Assembly: GCA_026224975.1 (NCBI GenBank)
Contig: JAMFRW010000159.1
Coordinates: forward strand, 1-37,517
DNA: 37,517 bases
Origin: Rhodoferax sp.
Lineage (GTDB): Bacteria > Pseudomonadota > Gammaproteobacteria > Burkholderiales > Burkholderiaceae_C
Reading direction: 5' to 3'
A program made the translations under genes and the position numbers. Below are positions 16,416 to 27,296 of this stretch, piece after piece (position 1 is the first letter of the stretch; each line of letters begins with the position of its first letter). Under the pieces are notes generated by a model. That model searched no databases, had not been told where the DNA came from, and saw nothing but the letters and a program-made list of their open reading frames with translations.

Positions 16416-16458
16416 CAGCGACTTGGCGCAAGACCGCGCCGCGGGCTTTGCCTAAGCT
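16416..16458 (+). promoter_or_regulatory. Repeated promoter-like element upstream of the carboxylase operon (copy 3)
   Basis: CAGCGACTTGGCGCAAGAC (16416-16434) is followed after exactly 18 bases by TAAGCT (16453-16458), 47 bases before ATG 16506. It shares 17 of 19 box positions with copy 2 and the identical hexamer with copy 1. It lies in the 220-base divergent spacer (16286-16505) between the serpin and carboxylase genes; no matching element faces the serpin gene. Confidence 0.65.
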
Positions 16459-16505
16459 GCCCGCAGCAAACGACGAATACAGCGCGAGCGAAAAACCGGC
16501 CACCC

Positions 16506-18125
16506 ATGTCCACCATCGAATCCACCATCTCCCCCAACGGCGAAGCCTTCGCCGCCAACCGCGACGGCATGCTGGCACTGCTCGACCGCGTGCGCGGCTA
16601 CGAGCAGCGCAGCGTCTCCACCTCGGCCAAGTCACGCGAGCGCTTCGAGAAGCGCGGGCAGTTGCTGCCGCGTGAGCGCCTCGCGCGGCTGCTCGACCCC
16701 GGCACGCCCTTCCTCGAAGTCGGCTCGCTCGCCGGCCTGGGGCTGGACAACCCGGATCTGGAGAAGAGCGTGCCGGGCGGCGGCGTGATCGGCGGCATCG
16801 GCTGGGTGTCTGGAATCCGCTGCATGGTCAACGCTTCCGATTCCGGCATCGATGCCGGCGCGCTGCAGCCCATGGGCATCCCCAAGCAACTGCGGCTGCA
16901 GGAACTTGCCCTGGAAAACAAGCTGCCCTTCGTGCAACTGGTCGAAAGCGCCGGGGCCAACCTGATGACCTACAAGGTCGAGGAGTTCGTGACCGGTGGC
17001 AGCCTGTTTCGCAACATCGCGCGCATGTCGGCCGCCGGCCTGCCGGTGGTGACGGTGACGCACGGTTCGTCCACCGCAGGTGGCGCGTACCAGACCGGCC
17101 TGTCGGATTACATCGTCATGGTGCGCGGCCGCTCGCGTGCCTTCCTGGCCGGCCCTCCGCTGCTCAAGGCTGCGACGGGCGAGATCGCGACCGAAGAAGA
17201 ACTCGGCGGCGCGGTGATGCACACCAGCATCTCCGGCCTGGGCGACTACCTGGCCGAAGACGACCGTGATGCCATCCGCATCGCCCGCGAGATCATGGCC
17301 CACATCGACTGGCACCGCGACATGCCGGCCGCAGCCGCGCGGCGCTTCGAACCCCCGCGCTACGACACCGAAGAACTGCTCGGCATCATGCCGATGGACC
17401 ACAAGCGCCCGGTCGACATGAGGCAGCTCATCGCGCGCATCGCGGACGGCTCGGAATTCCTGGAGTTCGGCGAAAACTACGGCGGCGCGACGGTGGTCGG
17501 CCACATCAAGGTCGAAGGCCTGCCACTCGGCATCGTCACCAACAACGGCCCGATCGACACCGCCGGCGCCGCCAAGGCCACGCACTTCATCCAGGCCTGC
17601 TGCCAGTCGAAGACGCCCATCCTCTACCTCAACAACACCACAGGCTTCATGGTCGGCAAGGATTTCGAGGAGGCCGGCATCATCAAGCACGGCTCGAAGA
17701 TGATCCAGGCGGTGACCAACGCCACAGTGCCGCAGATCACGATCTACTGCGGTGCCTCGTTCGGCGCCGGCAACTACGGCATGTGTGGCCGCGGCTTTCA
17801 TCCGCGCTTCTGCTTCAGCTGGCCCAACGCCAAGACGGCGGTGATGGGCGGCGAGCAGGCGGCCAAGACCATGTCCATCGTCACCGAGGCCGCGATGCGC
17901 CGCAAGGGCGAGGTCGACCAGGCCAAGCTGGCGGACATGGAACGCCGCATCATCGACCGTTTCGACAGCCAGATGAGCGTCTTCACCACCAGCGCGCGCC
18001 TGCTCGACGACGGCGTGATCGACCCGCGCGACACCCGCGCCGTGCTGGCGCAAGTGCTCTCGATTTGCCGCGACGCCGAGTTGCGGCAGCCGCAGAAGAT
18101 GCAGTTCTCCGTTGCCCGCCCTTGA
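16506..18125 (+). CDS. atuC: Acyl-CoA carboxylase, carboxyltransferase (beta) subunit, geranyl-CoA/methylcrotonyl-CoA carboxylase type
   Basis: The 539-residue protein is a biotin-dependent carboxyltransferase with both crotonase-like halves. N-half motifs include ARLLDPGTPFLEVGSLAGLG, ESAGANL, STAGGAYQTGLSDYIVMVRG and FLAGPPLLKAATGEI. The C-half has NNGPIDTAGAAKATHFIQAC, YLNNTTGFMVGKDFE and AGNYGMCGRGFHPRF. It transfers CO2 from carboxybiotin on the alpha subunit to the gamma carbon of a branched enoyl-CoA. The neighbouring AtuA-type protein suggests geranyl-CoA-like substrates, but methylcrotonyl-CoA or another acyl-CoA cannot be excluded. ATG 16506 gives the usual family length. The gene heads a plus-strand operon behind promoter copy 3. 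Confidence 0.85.
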   Translation: MSTIESTISPNGEAFAANRDGMLALLDRVRGYEQRSVSTSAKSRERFEKRGQLLPRERLARLLDPGTPFLEVGSLAGLGLDNPDLEKSVPGGGVIGGIGWVSGIRCMVNASDSGIDAGALQPMGIPKQLRLQELALENKLPFVQLVESAGANLMTYKVEEFVTGGSLFRNIARMSAAGLPVVTVTHGSSTAGGAYQTGLSDYIVMVRGRSRAFLAGPPLLKAATGEIATEEELGGAVMHTSISGLGDYLAEDDRDAIRIAREIMAHIDWHRDMPAAAARRFEPPRYDTEELLGIMPMDHKRPVDMRQLIARIADGSEFLEFGENYGGATVVGHIKVEGLPLGIVTNNGPIDTAGAAKATHFIQACCQSKTPILYLNNTTGFMVGKDFEEAGIIKHGSKMIQAVTNATVPQITIYCGASFGAGNYGMCGRGFHPRFCFSWPNAKTAVMGGEQAAKTMSIVTEAAMRRKGEVDQAKLADMERRIIDRFDSQMSVFTTSARLLDDGVIDPRDTRAVLAQVLSICRDAELRQPQKMQFSVARP

Positions 18126-18144
18126 TCAAAAGAAGTCCAGCCTC

Positions 18145-19293
18145 ATGCAACTCACACCCGAACACGTGGCCCTGCGCGACACCCTCACGCGCTTCATCAA
18201 GACCGAGGTCAACCCGCACGTCGCCGAATGGGAAGCGGCCGAGATCTTCCCGGCGCACCAGGTCTTCAAGCGCATGGGCGAACTGGGCTTTCTCGGCTTG
18301 ACCAAGCCGGTCGAGAACGGCGGCGCGGGGCTCGACTACTCCTACGGCGCGGTGCTCGCCGAAAGCCTGGCGCAGATCGACTGTGGCGGCGTGCCCATGG
18401 CCATCGGCGTGCAGACCGACATGGCCACGCCAGCGCTGGCGCACCGCGGCAGCAAGGAACTGCGCGAAGAGTTCCTGGCGCCGGCCATCGCGGGCGACTA
18501 CGTGGCCTGCCTGGGCGTCTCGGAGGTGGGCAGCGGCTCCGATGTGGCTTCGGTCAAGACCCGGGCGCGCAAGGACGGCGACGACTACATCATCGATGGC
18601 GGCAAGATGTGGACGACCAACGGCACGCAGGCCGACTTCTGCTGCGTGCTCGCCAACACGTCGGACGGCGCCGCGCACCGCAACAAGTCGCTCATCATCG
18701 TGCCGATGAAAACGCCTGGCGTGTCGGTGGCGCGCAAGCTCAAGAAGCTGGGCATGCATTCTTCCGACACGGCGCAATTGCACTTCGACGGCGTGCGTGT
18801 GCCGCAGCGCTACCGCATCGGCGAAGAGGGCATGGGCTTCATGTACCAGATGGAGCAGTTCCAGATCGAGCGGCTCTGGGGCGCGCTCAACTGCGGTGCC
18901 ATGGCCCAGCGCGCGATCGACATGACCATCGATTACACCCGCGAGCGCCAAGCCTTCGGCCGGTCCATCCTCGACAACCAATACGTCGGCTACCGGCTCG
19001 CCGAGCTGCAGACCGAAGTGGCCTGCCTGAAGGCCATGTGCTGGCAAGGTGTGGAAGAGGTGGTGGCCGGCCAGGATGCCACGCGCACCGCCACCATGGC
19101 CAAGCTCAAGGCCGGCCGCCTGATCCGCGAAGTGGCCGATGGCTGCCTGCAGTTCTGGGGCGGCATGGGCTACATGGACGAGAGCCACATCGCGCGCATC
19201 TTCCGTGATGGACGGCTCACCTCCATCGGCGGCGGGGCCGATGAAGTGATGCTGCAGATCCTGAGCAAGTTCATGGGCACGTTTGCGCGATGA
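18145..19293 (+). CDS. Acyl-CoA dehydrogenase (second copy)
   Basis: The 382-residue enzyme has the standard architecture: SEVGSGSDVASVKTR (126-140), DGGKMWTTNG (151-160), SSDTAQLHFDGVRVP, and C-terminal LQFWGGMGYMDE. The C-terminal catalytic Glu position is Gly (SIGGGADEVM), and Glu242 in QIERLWGAL on helix G is the likely base, as in its paralogue at 11900. It lies 19 bases after the carboxyltransferase and overlaps the alpha subunit gene by four bases (ATGA). That placement suggests oxidation of the saturated acyl-CoA whose enoyl product is carboxylated. ATG 18145 has only a weak AGAAG ribosome site. Confidence 0.9.
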   Translation: MQLTPEHVALRDTLTRFIKTEVNPHVAEWEAAEIFPAHQVFKRMGELGFLGLTKPVENGGAGLDYSYGAVLAESLAQIDCGGVPMAIGVQTDMATPALAHRGSKELREEFLAPAIAGDYVACLGVSEVGSGSDVASVKTRARKDGDDYIIDGGKMWTTNGTQADFCCVLANTSDGAAHRNKSLIIVPMKTPGVSVARKLKKLGMHSSDTAQLHFDGVRVPQRYRIGEEGMGFMYQMEQFQIERLWGALNCGAMAQRAIDMTIDYTRERQAFGRSILDNQYVGYRLAELQTEVACLKAMCWQGVEEVVAGQDATRTATMAKLKAGRLIREVADGCLQFWGGMGYMDESHIARIFRDGRLTSIGGGADEVMLQILSKFMGTFAR

Positions 19294-21311
19294 GTGACTC
19301 GCGCCTCACCCCCTTCCACAAGGTTCTCATCGCCAACCGCGGCGAGATCGCCCTGCGCGTGATCCGCAGCGCGCGCGCGATGGGTTACCGAACCGTGGCG
19401 GTCTACTCGACAGCAGACGCCAGCGCGCGCCACGTGCGGGAAGCCGATCAGGCCGTCTGCATCGGCGAGCCTTTGCCTGCGCAGTCGTACCTGCGCATAC
19501 CGGCGATCATCGAAGCGGCCAGGCTGACGGGCGCCGATGCGGTACATCCAGGCTACGGCTTCCTGGCCGAGAACGAAGACTTCGCGCAGGCTTGCCGCGA
19601 TGCGGGGCTGGTGTTCATCGGCCCGTCGCCCGAAGCCATTGTTTCGATGGGAAACAAAGCCGGTGCCAAGACGCTGATGAAGGCCGCCGGCGTGCCCTGC
19701 ATCCCGGGCTACCAGGGTGAGGACCAAAGCGAAGAGCGCCTGGCGACCGAAGCCGCGCGCATCGGCTTCCCGGTGATGATCAAGGCCACAGCCGGCGGCG
19801 GTGGCCGCGGCATGCGCTTGGTGAATTCAGCCGATGAGTTTCCCGAGTTGCTGCGCAGCGCGCGGTCCGAAGCGCAAAGCGCCTTCGGCAACCCCGAGGT
19901 GATCCTCGAGCGCGCGATCATCGAGCCGCGCCACATCGAGATCCAGATCTTCGCCGACCGCCACGGCCACGCCATCCATCTGGGCGAGCGCGATTGTTCG
20001 GTGCAGCGCCGGCACCAGAAGGTGATCGAAGAAGCACCGTCGCCCGCAGTGAACGCGGAACTTCGCGAGCGCATGGGAGCCACCGCGGTGGCGGCCGTCA
20101 AGGCCATCCGCTACGAAGGCGCGGGCACGCTCGAATTCCTGCTCGACCGTGATGGCAATTTCTACTTCATGGAGATGAACACCCGCCTGCAAGTGGAGCA
20201 CCCGGTGACCGAAGCCGTCACCGGGCTCGATCTGGTCGAGCTGCAACTGCGCGTGGCCGCCGGCGAGCCCTTGCCGCTGACGCAGGCCGAGGTTCGCTTC
20301 GAAGGCCATGCGATCGAAGTGCGGCTGTGCGCCGAAGATGCAGCGAACAACTTCATGCCCCAGAGCGGGACCATGGCGCTGTGGAAGATGCCCGCTCGTT
20401 TGCTGTCCGAATTGCGGGTCGAAGACGCGATGCGCAACGGCGCCGAGATCCCGCCGTTCTACGACTCGATGATCGCCAAGATCATCGCCCACGGCCGCAC
20501 GCGCGACGAGGCACGGCGCAAGCTGATGGCCGGGCTAGCAGACGGCGTGGCGCTCGGCGTCACGACCAATCAGGCTTTTCTGCAACGCTGCCTGTCGCAC
20601 CCGGTTTTTGCCAAGGGTGGCGCGACCACGGCCTTCATCTCCCAGCATCAAGCCGAACTGCTCGCGCCCGACGACGCCACGCAAACGTGCGCCGCGGCCA
20701 TCGCGGCGGTGCTCTTGTACGAAACCGCCGGCGACATCAAGCTGCAAGCCGCCGGCCGGCGCATGACGCACACGCTGCCGATCTCGCTGCGCTTTGCCAT
20801 CGGCGGTGAAGGGAAGGGCGAGCTTCGCAACGCCAGCGTCGTGCTCTCGCATCCGCGGCACTTCGATGTCACGCTCGGCGCGCAGACGATCGCCATCGAT
20901 GTGGTCGAACTCGGCGCCGATGCCATTCGCGTCGTCGTCGATGGCATTCAGGAGAGCGCCGCCTACCACCGCGATGGCACCGTGTTGCTGCTGCACTACT
21001 GCGGCCAACCGCTCCGCATCGAAGACAAGACCCGCGCTGCGTCGCCCAAACAGGGCGATGCGGCTGGCGACGGCAAGCTGCGTGCGTCGATGAACGGGCG
21101 CGTCGTCGCGGTGCTGGTGGAAGTGGGCGACACGGTGCGGGCTGGCCAGCCCATCGTCACGCTGGAAGCGATGAAGATGGAGCACATCCACGCCGCGCCG
21201 GCCGCAGGCAAGGTGACGGCGCTGCATGTGACGACCGGCGAGCAAGTGGCCGCCAGCCGCATCGTGGCCGAGATCGAACTGATGGTGCAAGCCGCAGTCG
21301 TTGCGGCCTGA
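19290..21311 (+). CDS. atuF: Acyl-CoA carboxylase alpha subunit (biotin carboxylase plus biotin carrier), AtuF/LiuD type
   Basis: The 673-residue protein has a biotin carboxylase domain (FHKVLIANRGEIALRVIRSA, HPGYGFLAEN, ATP-grasp loop KATAGGGGRGMR, EMNTRLQVEHPVTE), a linker domain that contacts the beta subunit, and a C-terminal biotinyl domain with EAMKME and biotin-lysine Lys629. It carboxylates its own biotin with ATP and bicarbonate. The length fits geranyl-CoA (AtuF) and methylcrotonyl-CoA (LiuD) carboxylase alpha subunits; the atu context decides the name. The start overlaps the preceding stop as ATGA. Confidence 0.85.
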   Translation: MSDSRLTPFHKVLIANRGEIALRVIRSARAMGYRTVAVYSTADASARHVREADQAVCIGEPLPAQSYLRIPAIIEAARLTGADAVHPGYGFLAENEDFAQACRDAGLVFIGPSPEAIVSMGNKAGAKTLMKAAGVPCIPGYQGEDQSEERLATEAARIGFPVMIKATAGGGGRGMRLVNSADEFPELLRSARSEAQSAFGNPEVILERAIIEPRHIEIQIFADRHGHAIHLGERDCSVQRRHQKVIEEAPSPAVNAELRERMGATAVAAVKAIRYEGAGTLEFLLDRDGNFYFMEMNTRLQVEHPVTEAVTGLDLVELQLRVAAGEPLPLTQAEVRFEGHAIEVRLCAEDAANNFMPQSGTMALWKMPARLLSELRVEDAMRNGAEIPPFYDSMIAKIIAHGRTRDEARRKLMAGLADGVALGVTTNQAFLQRCLSHPVFAKGGATTAFISQHQAELLAPDDATQTCAAAIAAVLLYETAGDIKLQAAGRRMTHTLPISLRFAIGGEGKGELRNASVVLSHPRHFDVTLGAQTIAIDVVELGADAIRVVVDGIQESAAYHRDGTVLLLHYCGQPLRIEDKTRAASPKQGDAAGDGKLRASMNGRVVAVLVEVGDTVRAGQPIVTLEAMKMEHIHAAPAAGKVTALHVTTGEQVAASRIVAEIELMVQAAVVAA

Positions 21312-21329
21312 ACGCTGGAGCACGCAACC

Positions 21330-22109
21330 ATGACCGACACGCCCGCCGTCCTCCTCACCAAACGCGATCACGCCATGTGGATCACGATCAACCGGGCCGA
21401 CAAGCGCAACGCGATCAACAAGAACGTGATCGCCGGCATCCGCCAAGGTTATGCCGACGCGCATGCCGACCACAACATCCGCGCGATCGTGCTGACCGCC
21501 GCCGGCGACAAGGCCTTCTGCGCCGGTGGCGATTTGCAACCCGGTGCGGGCTTCGCCTTCGACCTCTCGCAACCCAACGTCGACTATGCCGACATGCTGC
21601 GCGAAGCACAGAACGCCACGCTGCCCAGCATCGCGCGGGTCAACGGCGTGTGCATGGCCGGTGGCATCGGCTTGCTGTGCATGACCGATCTGGCTGTTGC
21701 TGCTGACCATGCGGTCTTCGGGCTGCCCGAAGTCAAGATCGGCCTTTTCCCGATGCAGGTGCTGAGTCTCCTGCAGTCCATCGTGCCGCGCCGCACGGTG
21801 CGCGAGTGGTGCTTGACGGGCGAGCCTTTCAGCGCGGCCGAGGCCAAGGAAGCAGGCCTGCTCAACCATGTGGTGCCTGCCGCCGAACTCGATGCCAAGA
21901 CGCAGTGGCTGCTCGATCGCCTCACCGGCAAATCACCCACCGCCTTGCGCCGCGGCAAGTATGCGATGCGCGCGCTGGCCTCGATGTCTTTCGACGAAGG
22001 CATCGCCTACACCGAGAGCCAGATCGCGCTGCTCGCGATGACCGAAGACGCGAAGGAAGGCCTGGCATCGTTCAACCAGAAGAGGACGCCGGTATGGACA
22101 AATCGGTGA
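21330..22109 (+). CDS. atuE: Enoyl-CoA hydratase/isomerase family protein (AtuE-like)
   Basis: The 259-residue crotonase-fold protein has oxyanion-hole motifs FCAGGDL and GVCMAGGIGLL, and the region FGLPEVKIGLFPM with a catalytic-type Glu. It directly follows the carboxylase alpha subunit, the position of AtuE (isohexenylglutaconyl-CoA hydratase), which hydrates the carboxylated enoyl-CoA. The ATG at 21330 has GGAG nine bases upstream. It overlaps the next gene by 16 bases. Annotation as AtuE rests on context; 3-methylglutaconyl-CoA hydratase-like activity is the alternative. Confidence 0.78.
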   Translation: MTDTPAVLLTKRDHAMWITINRADKRNAINKNVIAGIRQGYADAHADHNIRAIVLTAAGDKAFCAGGDLQPGAGFAFDLSQPNVDYADMLREAQNATLPSIARVNGVCMAGGIGLLCMTDLAVAADHAVFGLPEVKIGLFPMQVLSLLQSIVPRRTVREWCLTGEPFSAAEAKEAGLLNHVVPAAELDAKTQWLLDRLTGKSPTALRRGKYAMRALASMSFDEGIAYTESQIALLAMTEDAKEGLASFNQKRTPVWTNR

Positions 22110-23671
22110 ACCCGCGTGTGGCGCCCACCGACCGTGGCGCCCACGCCATCGGCCTGGCCGAATGGCTGTGCCGCCGCGCCGGGCGCATGCCCCAGCAACC
22201 GGCGATCACGTGCGACGGCGTCACCTGGACCTATGCAGAGCTGCAAGACCGCATCGAGCGCATGTCGGCCGTGCTGGTGGCCGGTGGTGTGACGGCCGGC
22301 GCGCGGGTCGGCTACCTCGGCTTCAACGACCCGATGTTCGTCGTCGTGATGTGGGCCACCGCGCGGCTCGGTGCCATCAGCGTGCCCTTGAACTTTCGCC
22401 TGAGCGGGCCGGAGCTGGCCTTCGTGATCGACGATGCGGAGGTGCACACGCTGGTGGTCGGTGAAGAGCACATTGCGCTGATCGACAGCGTGCGTCAAGA
22501 CTTGGGCTGTGCACGATTCATCCACCGTGGTGCCGGCGCGCCGGGCTGGGAATCGGCCGATGCATCGATGGCGCAGACGCTCCAAGTGCCCGCAGCAGTG
22601 CCGGTGAGCGCCGACGACGTGGCCGTCATCATGTACACCTCCGGCACCACCGGCCACCCCAAGGGCGCGATGCTGACGCACGGCAACTTCTGGGCGAACA
22701 ACCTCAACGAGGTGCTGCTGTGGGACATGGTCTCGACAGACGTCACGCTCAACTTCGCGCCCATGTTCCATGTGGGCGGCCTGCTGTGCGGCACCATGGC
22801 GACGCTGCTGGTGGGCGGGCACCTGGTCCTGCAGCGCGGCTTCGAAGCCGGTGCGGTGATGCGCGCCGTCACGCGGCATCGCGTCAGCGTCACCTTCGGC
22901 GTGCCGGCCATGCTGCTCTTCATCAGCCAGCATGCGGACTTCAGCAAGGCCGATTTGAGTTCGCTGCGGCTCGTGGCCGTGGGCGGCGCACCCATGCCCG
23001 AACCGTTGCTGCGGCTTTATGCGGCGCGCGGCGTGCCGGTGCACCAGGGCTACGGCATGACCGAGACCGCCTCGATGATCACCTTCCTCAACCCCGACCG
23101 CGCGACAGACAAGCTCGGCTCGAGCGGCACGCCGCCGCTGCTGACCGAGATTGCGCTGATCGACGGCACCGGCCAGCCCATCACCGAACCCGGCGTGGCC
23201 GGCGAGATCTGCGTGCGCGGCGCCAACGTGATGACGGGCTACTGGCGCCGGCCCGAAGCCACGCTGGCGGCCTTCACACCCGATGGCTGGTTCAAGAGCG
23301 GTGACGTGGGCTACCGCGATGCCGAAGGCTTTCTGTTCATCTGCGACCGGCTCAAAGACATGGTCATCAGCGGCGGCGAGAACATCTATCCCGCCGAAGT
23401 CGAAAGCGTGCTCTACGACCATCCCGACATTGCCGAAGTGGCCGTCATCGGCGCAGAGGACGAACGCTGGGGCGAGCGAGTGGTGGCGGTCGTGGCCGTG
23501 AAGCCCGGCAAGACGATCACGCTCGAGAGCCTGCAAGCCTTCGCCGAAACCCGGCTGGCGCGCTACAAGCTGCCGCGCGAATTGCGTCTGGTCGACGCGC
23601 TGCCACGCAACCCGACCGGCAAGGTGCTGAAGCAGCGCTTGCGCGATCCGCAGGAGACCGCGGCGACATAG
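22094..23671 (+). CDS. Acyl-CoA synthetase (AMP-forming), AtuH-like position
   Basis: The 525-residue protein is an ANL-superfamily ligase with P-loop MYTSGTTGHPKGAMLTH, the YGMTET adenine-binding motif, GWFKSGDVGYRDAEGF, the hinge DRLKDMVISGGENIYP and the C-terminal PRNPTGKVLKQ with the catalytic Lys. It activates a carboxylic acid to its CoA ester, presumably the terpenoid or branched acid feeding this cluster. The start at 22094 lies inside the hydratase gene (16-base overlap). Substrate specificity cannot be read from sequence; medium- or branched-chain acids are likely. Confidence 0.88.
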   Translation: MDKSVNPRVAPTDRGAHAIGLAEWLCRRAGRMPQQPAITCDGVTWTYAELQDRIERMSAVLVAGGVTAGARVGYLGFNDPMFVVVMWATARLGAISVPLNFRLSGPELAFVIDDAEVHTLVVGEEHIALIDSVRQDLGCARFIHRGAGAPGWESADASMAQTLQVPAAVPVSADDVAVIMYTSGTTGHPKGAMLTHGNFWANNLNEVLLWDMVSTDVTLNFAPMFHVGGLLCGTMATLLVGGHLVLQRGFEAGAVMRAVTRHRVSVTFGVPAMLLFISQHADFSKADLSSLRLVAVGGAPMPEPLLRLYAARGVPVHQGYGMTETASMITFLNPDRATDKLGSSGTPPLLTEIALIDGTGQPITEPGVAGEICVRGANVMTGYWRRPEATLAAFTPDGWFKSGDVGYRDAEGFLFICDRLKDMVISGGENIYPAEVESVLYDHPDIAEVAVIGAEDERWGERVVAVVAVKPGKTITLESLQAFAETRLARYKLPRELRLVDALPRNPTGKVLKQRLRDPQETAAT

Positions 23672-23745
23672 GCCATGCTCGCGGTTCGGCGACGGCTTGC
23701 CGACCCGTTCATCGATTCATCACAGCATCTGCCGAGACACCTCAC

Positions 23746-25884
<2,139 letters not shown>

Positions 25885-25910
25885 AGCAACCCGTCCAAGG
25901 ATTCGAACCA

Positions 25911-26280
25911 TGACCGACGCCGTCCTGCTCACCCGCCGCGACCACATCGCCTTCATCACCCTCAACCGTCCCGAGCGCGCCAACGTGCTCGACTTCGAGA
26001 TTGCGCCGGCGGCAACATCGCCGATTTCGTGAGCGCGGGCGGTGACCTGAGTGGCCTGCTCGATCGCCACATCCCGCCGCTGCGCGAGACTATCCACCAG
26101 TTGGCGACCTTGCCGGTGCCGGTGGTCGCCGCGCTCAACGGGCCGATCGGCGGCGGTGGCATCGGCCTGGCGCTCGAGCATCGCTTCATGGTCGAGGCTG
26201 GCCGCACGGCCGATGCGGCCGAGGGCGTGGCGGCCTTCGGGCAGAAGCGCGCGCCCGTTTTCGGGAAGGGGTCTCACTGA
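25911..26280 (+). pseudogene. Decayed enoyl-CoA hydratase relic
   Basis: The sequence opens as a normal crotonase N-terminus from ATG 25911 (LLTRRDHIAFITLNRPERAN), then hits a deletion near 26001. Reading then continues in another frame as CAGGNIADFVSAGGDL, so about 30-40 codons and the frame are lost. A good middle part follows (LPVPVVAALNGPIGGGGIGLAL). It jumps near 26180, in frame, to a typical C-terminus (EHRFMVEAGRTADAAEGVAAFGQKRAPVFG), missing roughly 100-130 residues. Two separate deletions make it non-functional. It probably was the last gene of the cluster operon, 26 bases after the fusion enzyme. Confidence 0.85.
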
Positions 26281-26370
26281 GGGGTGCAGCATCGTCTCTG
26301 GCGCAAAATAAGCTGGAAATGGCACAAGCCGGTTCACAGAAGCTGGCGCCAACCACCGCAGGAGACATGC

Positions 26371-27273
26371 ATGCAGATCGAGCTCGACAGCCCGACCGAG
26401 ACCCGCCGCCTCGCCACGCCGCTGCGCACCTACACCGGTGCCGCACCCGATGCCCCCGGCATGCCGGCGCTGATGTGGTTGAACGCTGACCGCGTGCTGT
26501 ATGTCGGCCTGCTGGGCGAGCCCTCCGTGCGTACCTTCGGTGGCCATGCGGTCTACGCGTCGCTCGCCGTGCCGCACCGCATCAGCCTGGATGGCGATGA
26601 ATGGCAAACCACCGAACTCTCGGTGGTGCCGCCCAACGTGCCACACCGCATCGTCAGCGGTGAACGCATGATCTGCAGCCTGGTGATCGAAGCCGAAACC
26701 GTGGCGCCAGCCGAACTGCCCGCCTGGCTGCGCGAATGTCGCGGCGCGGTCGATGCGACCCTCGCGCAAGCCCTGCTCCAAGGCATGCGCGCGGCACTCG
26801 AAGCCTTTCGGCAAAGCGGCACCAAGCAGTACGCGAACGCCCACGAATACGACATCGCCTTCTTCGGCGAAGCACTCGCCACCCGCCCGCTCGACAAGCG
26901 CATCGCCTCCGTGCTCCAGCGCATCAAGCTCGACCCCAACCAGCCGCATTCGGCGCAGGAATGCGCTGCCTCCATCTGCGTTTCGGTCTCGCGCTTTCTG
27001 CATCTTTTCAAGGCCGAAGTCGGCACGCCGTTCAGGAGCTTCCGCACCTGGCAGCGCGCGCGCAGCCTGCTCTACTACGTGACGCAGACCGACAGTCTCG
27101 CGAACATCGCGCTCGACGCCGGCTACCCCGATTCCACCCACTTCAGCCACTCCATCCGCCAGGTCTACGGCCTCACGCCCAAATCGATCTTCGCGGGCTG
27201 CCGCAAGCTCGCCCTCTACGGTGATGCGATCGGCGGCACGGCAGACGAACCCGGGCTGCGCAGCCGCGCCTGA
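26371..27273 (+). CDS. AraC/XylS-family transcriptional regulator
   Basis: The 300-residue protein has a C-terminal double HTH of AraC type (ECAASICVSVSRFLHLFKAE, then SLANIALDAGYPDSTHFSHS and VYGLTPKSIF) and an N-terminal cupin-like sensing domain (ELSVVPPNVPHRI). ATG 26371 has AGGAGA upstream. It follows the atu-like cluster and the hydratase relic in the same direction, with its own 90-base leader. It is the only regulator within or next to this cluster and is therefore the best candidate to control it, possibly through the repeated boxes; this is inference. The effector is unknown. Confidence 0.85.
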   Translation: MQIELDSPTETRRLATPLRTYTGAAPDAPGMPALMWLNADRVLYVGLLGEPSVRTFGGHAVYASLAVPHRISLDGDEWQTTELSVVPPNVPHRIVSGERMICSLVIEAETVAPAELPAWLRECRGAVDATLAQALLQGMRAALEAFRQSGTKQYANAHEYDIAFFGEALATRPLDKRIASVLQRIKLDPNQPHSAQECAASICVSVSRFLHLFKAEVGTPFRSFRTWQRARSLLYYVTQTDSLANIALDAGYPDSTHFSHSIRQVYGLTPKSIFAGCRKLALYGDAIGGTADEPGLRSRA

Positions 27274-27296
27274 CCCCGCTTTTCCAACACACGCCT

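Noticed and set aside
16421-16440. Sigma-54 promoter (GG-N10-GC) in the TTGGCGCAAGACCGCG box
   Set aside because: The spacing between GG and GC does not fit, and the downstream element is not TTGCA-like.
26283-26314. Fourth copy of the repeated promoter element upstream of the AraC gene
   Set aside because: GGCGCAA and TAAGCT both occur (26300-26314), but only two bases separate them and not about 20, and the rest of the box is absent. It may be a degenerate remnant, but is not counted.
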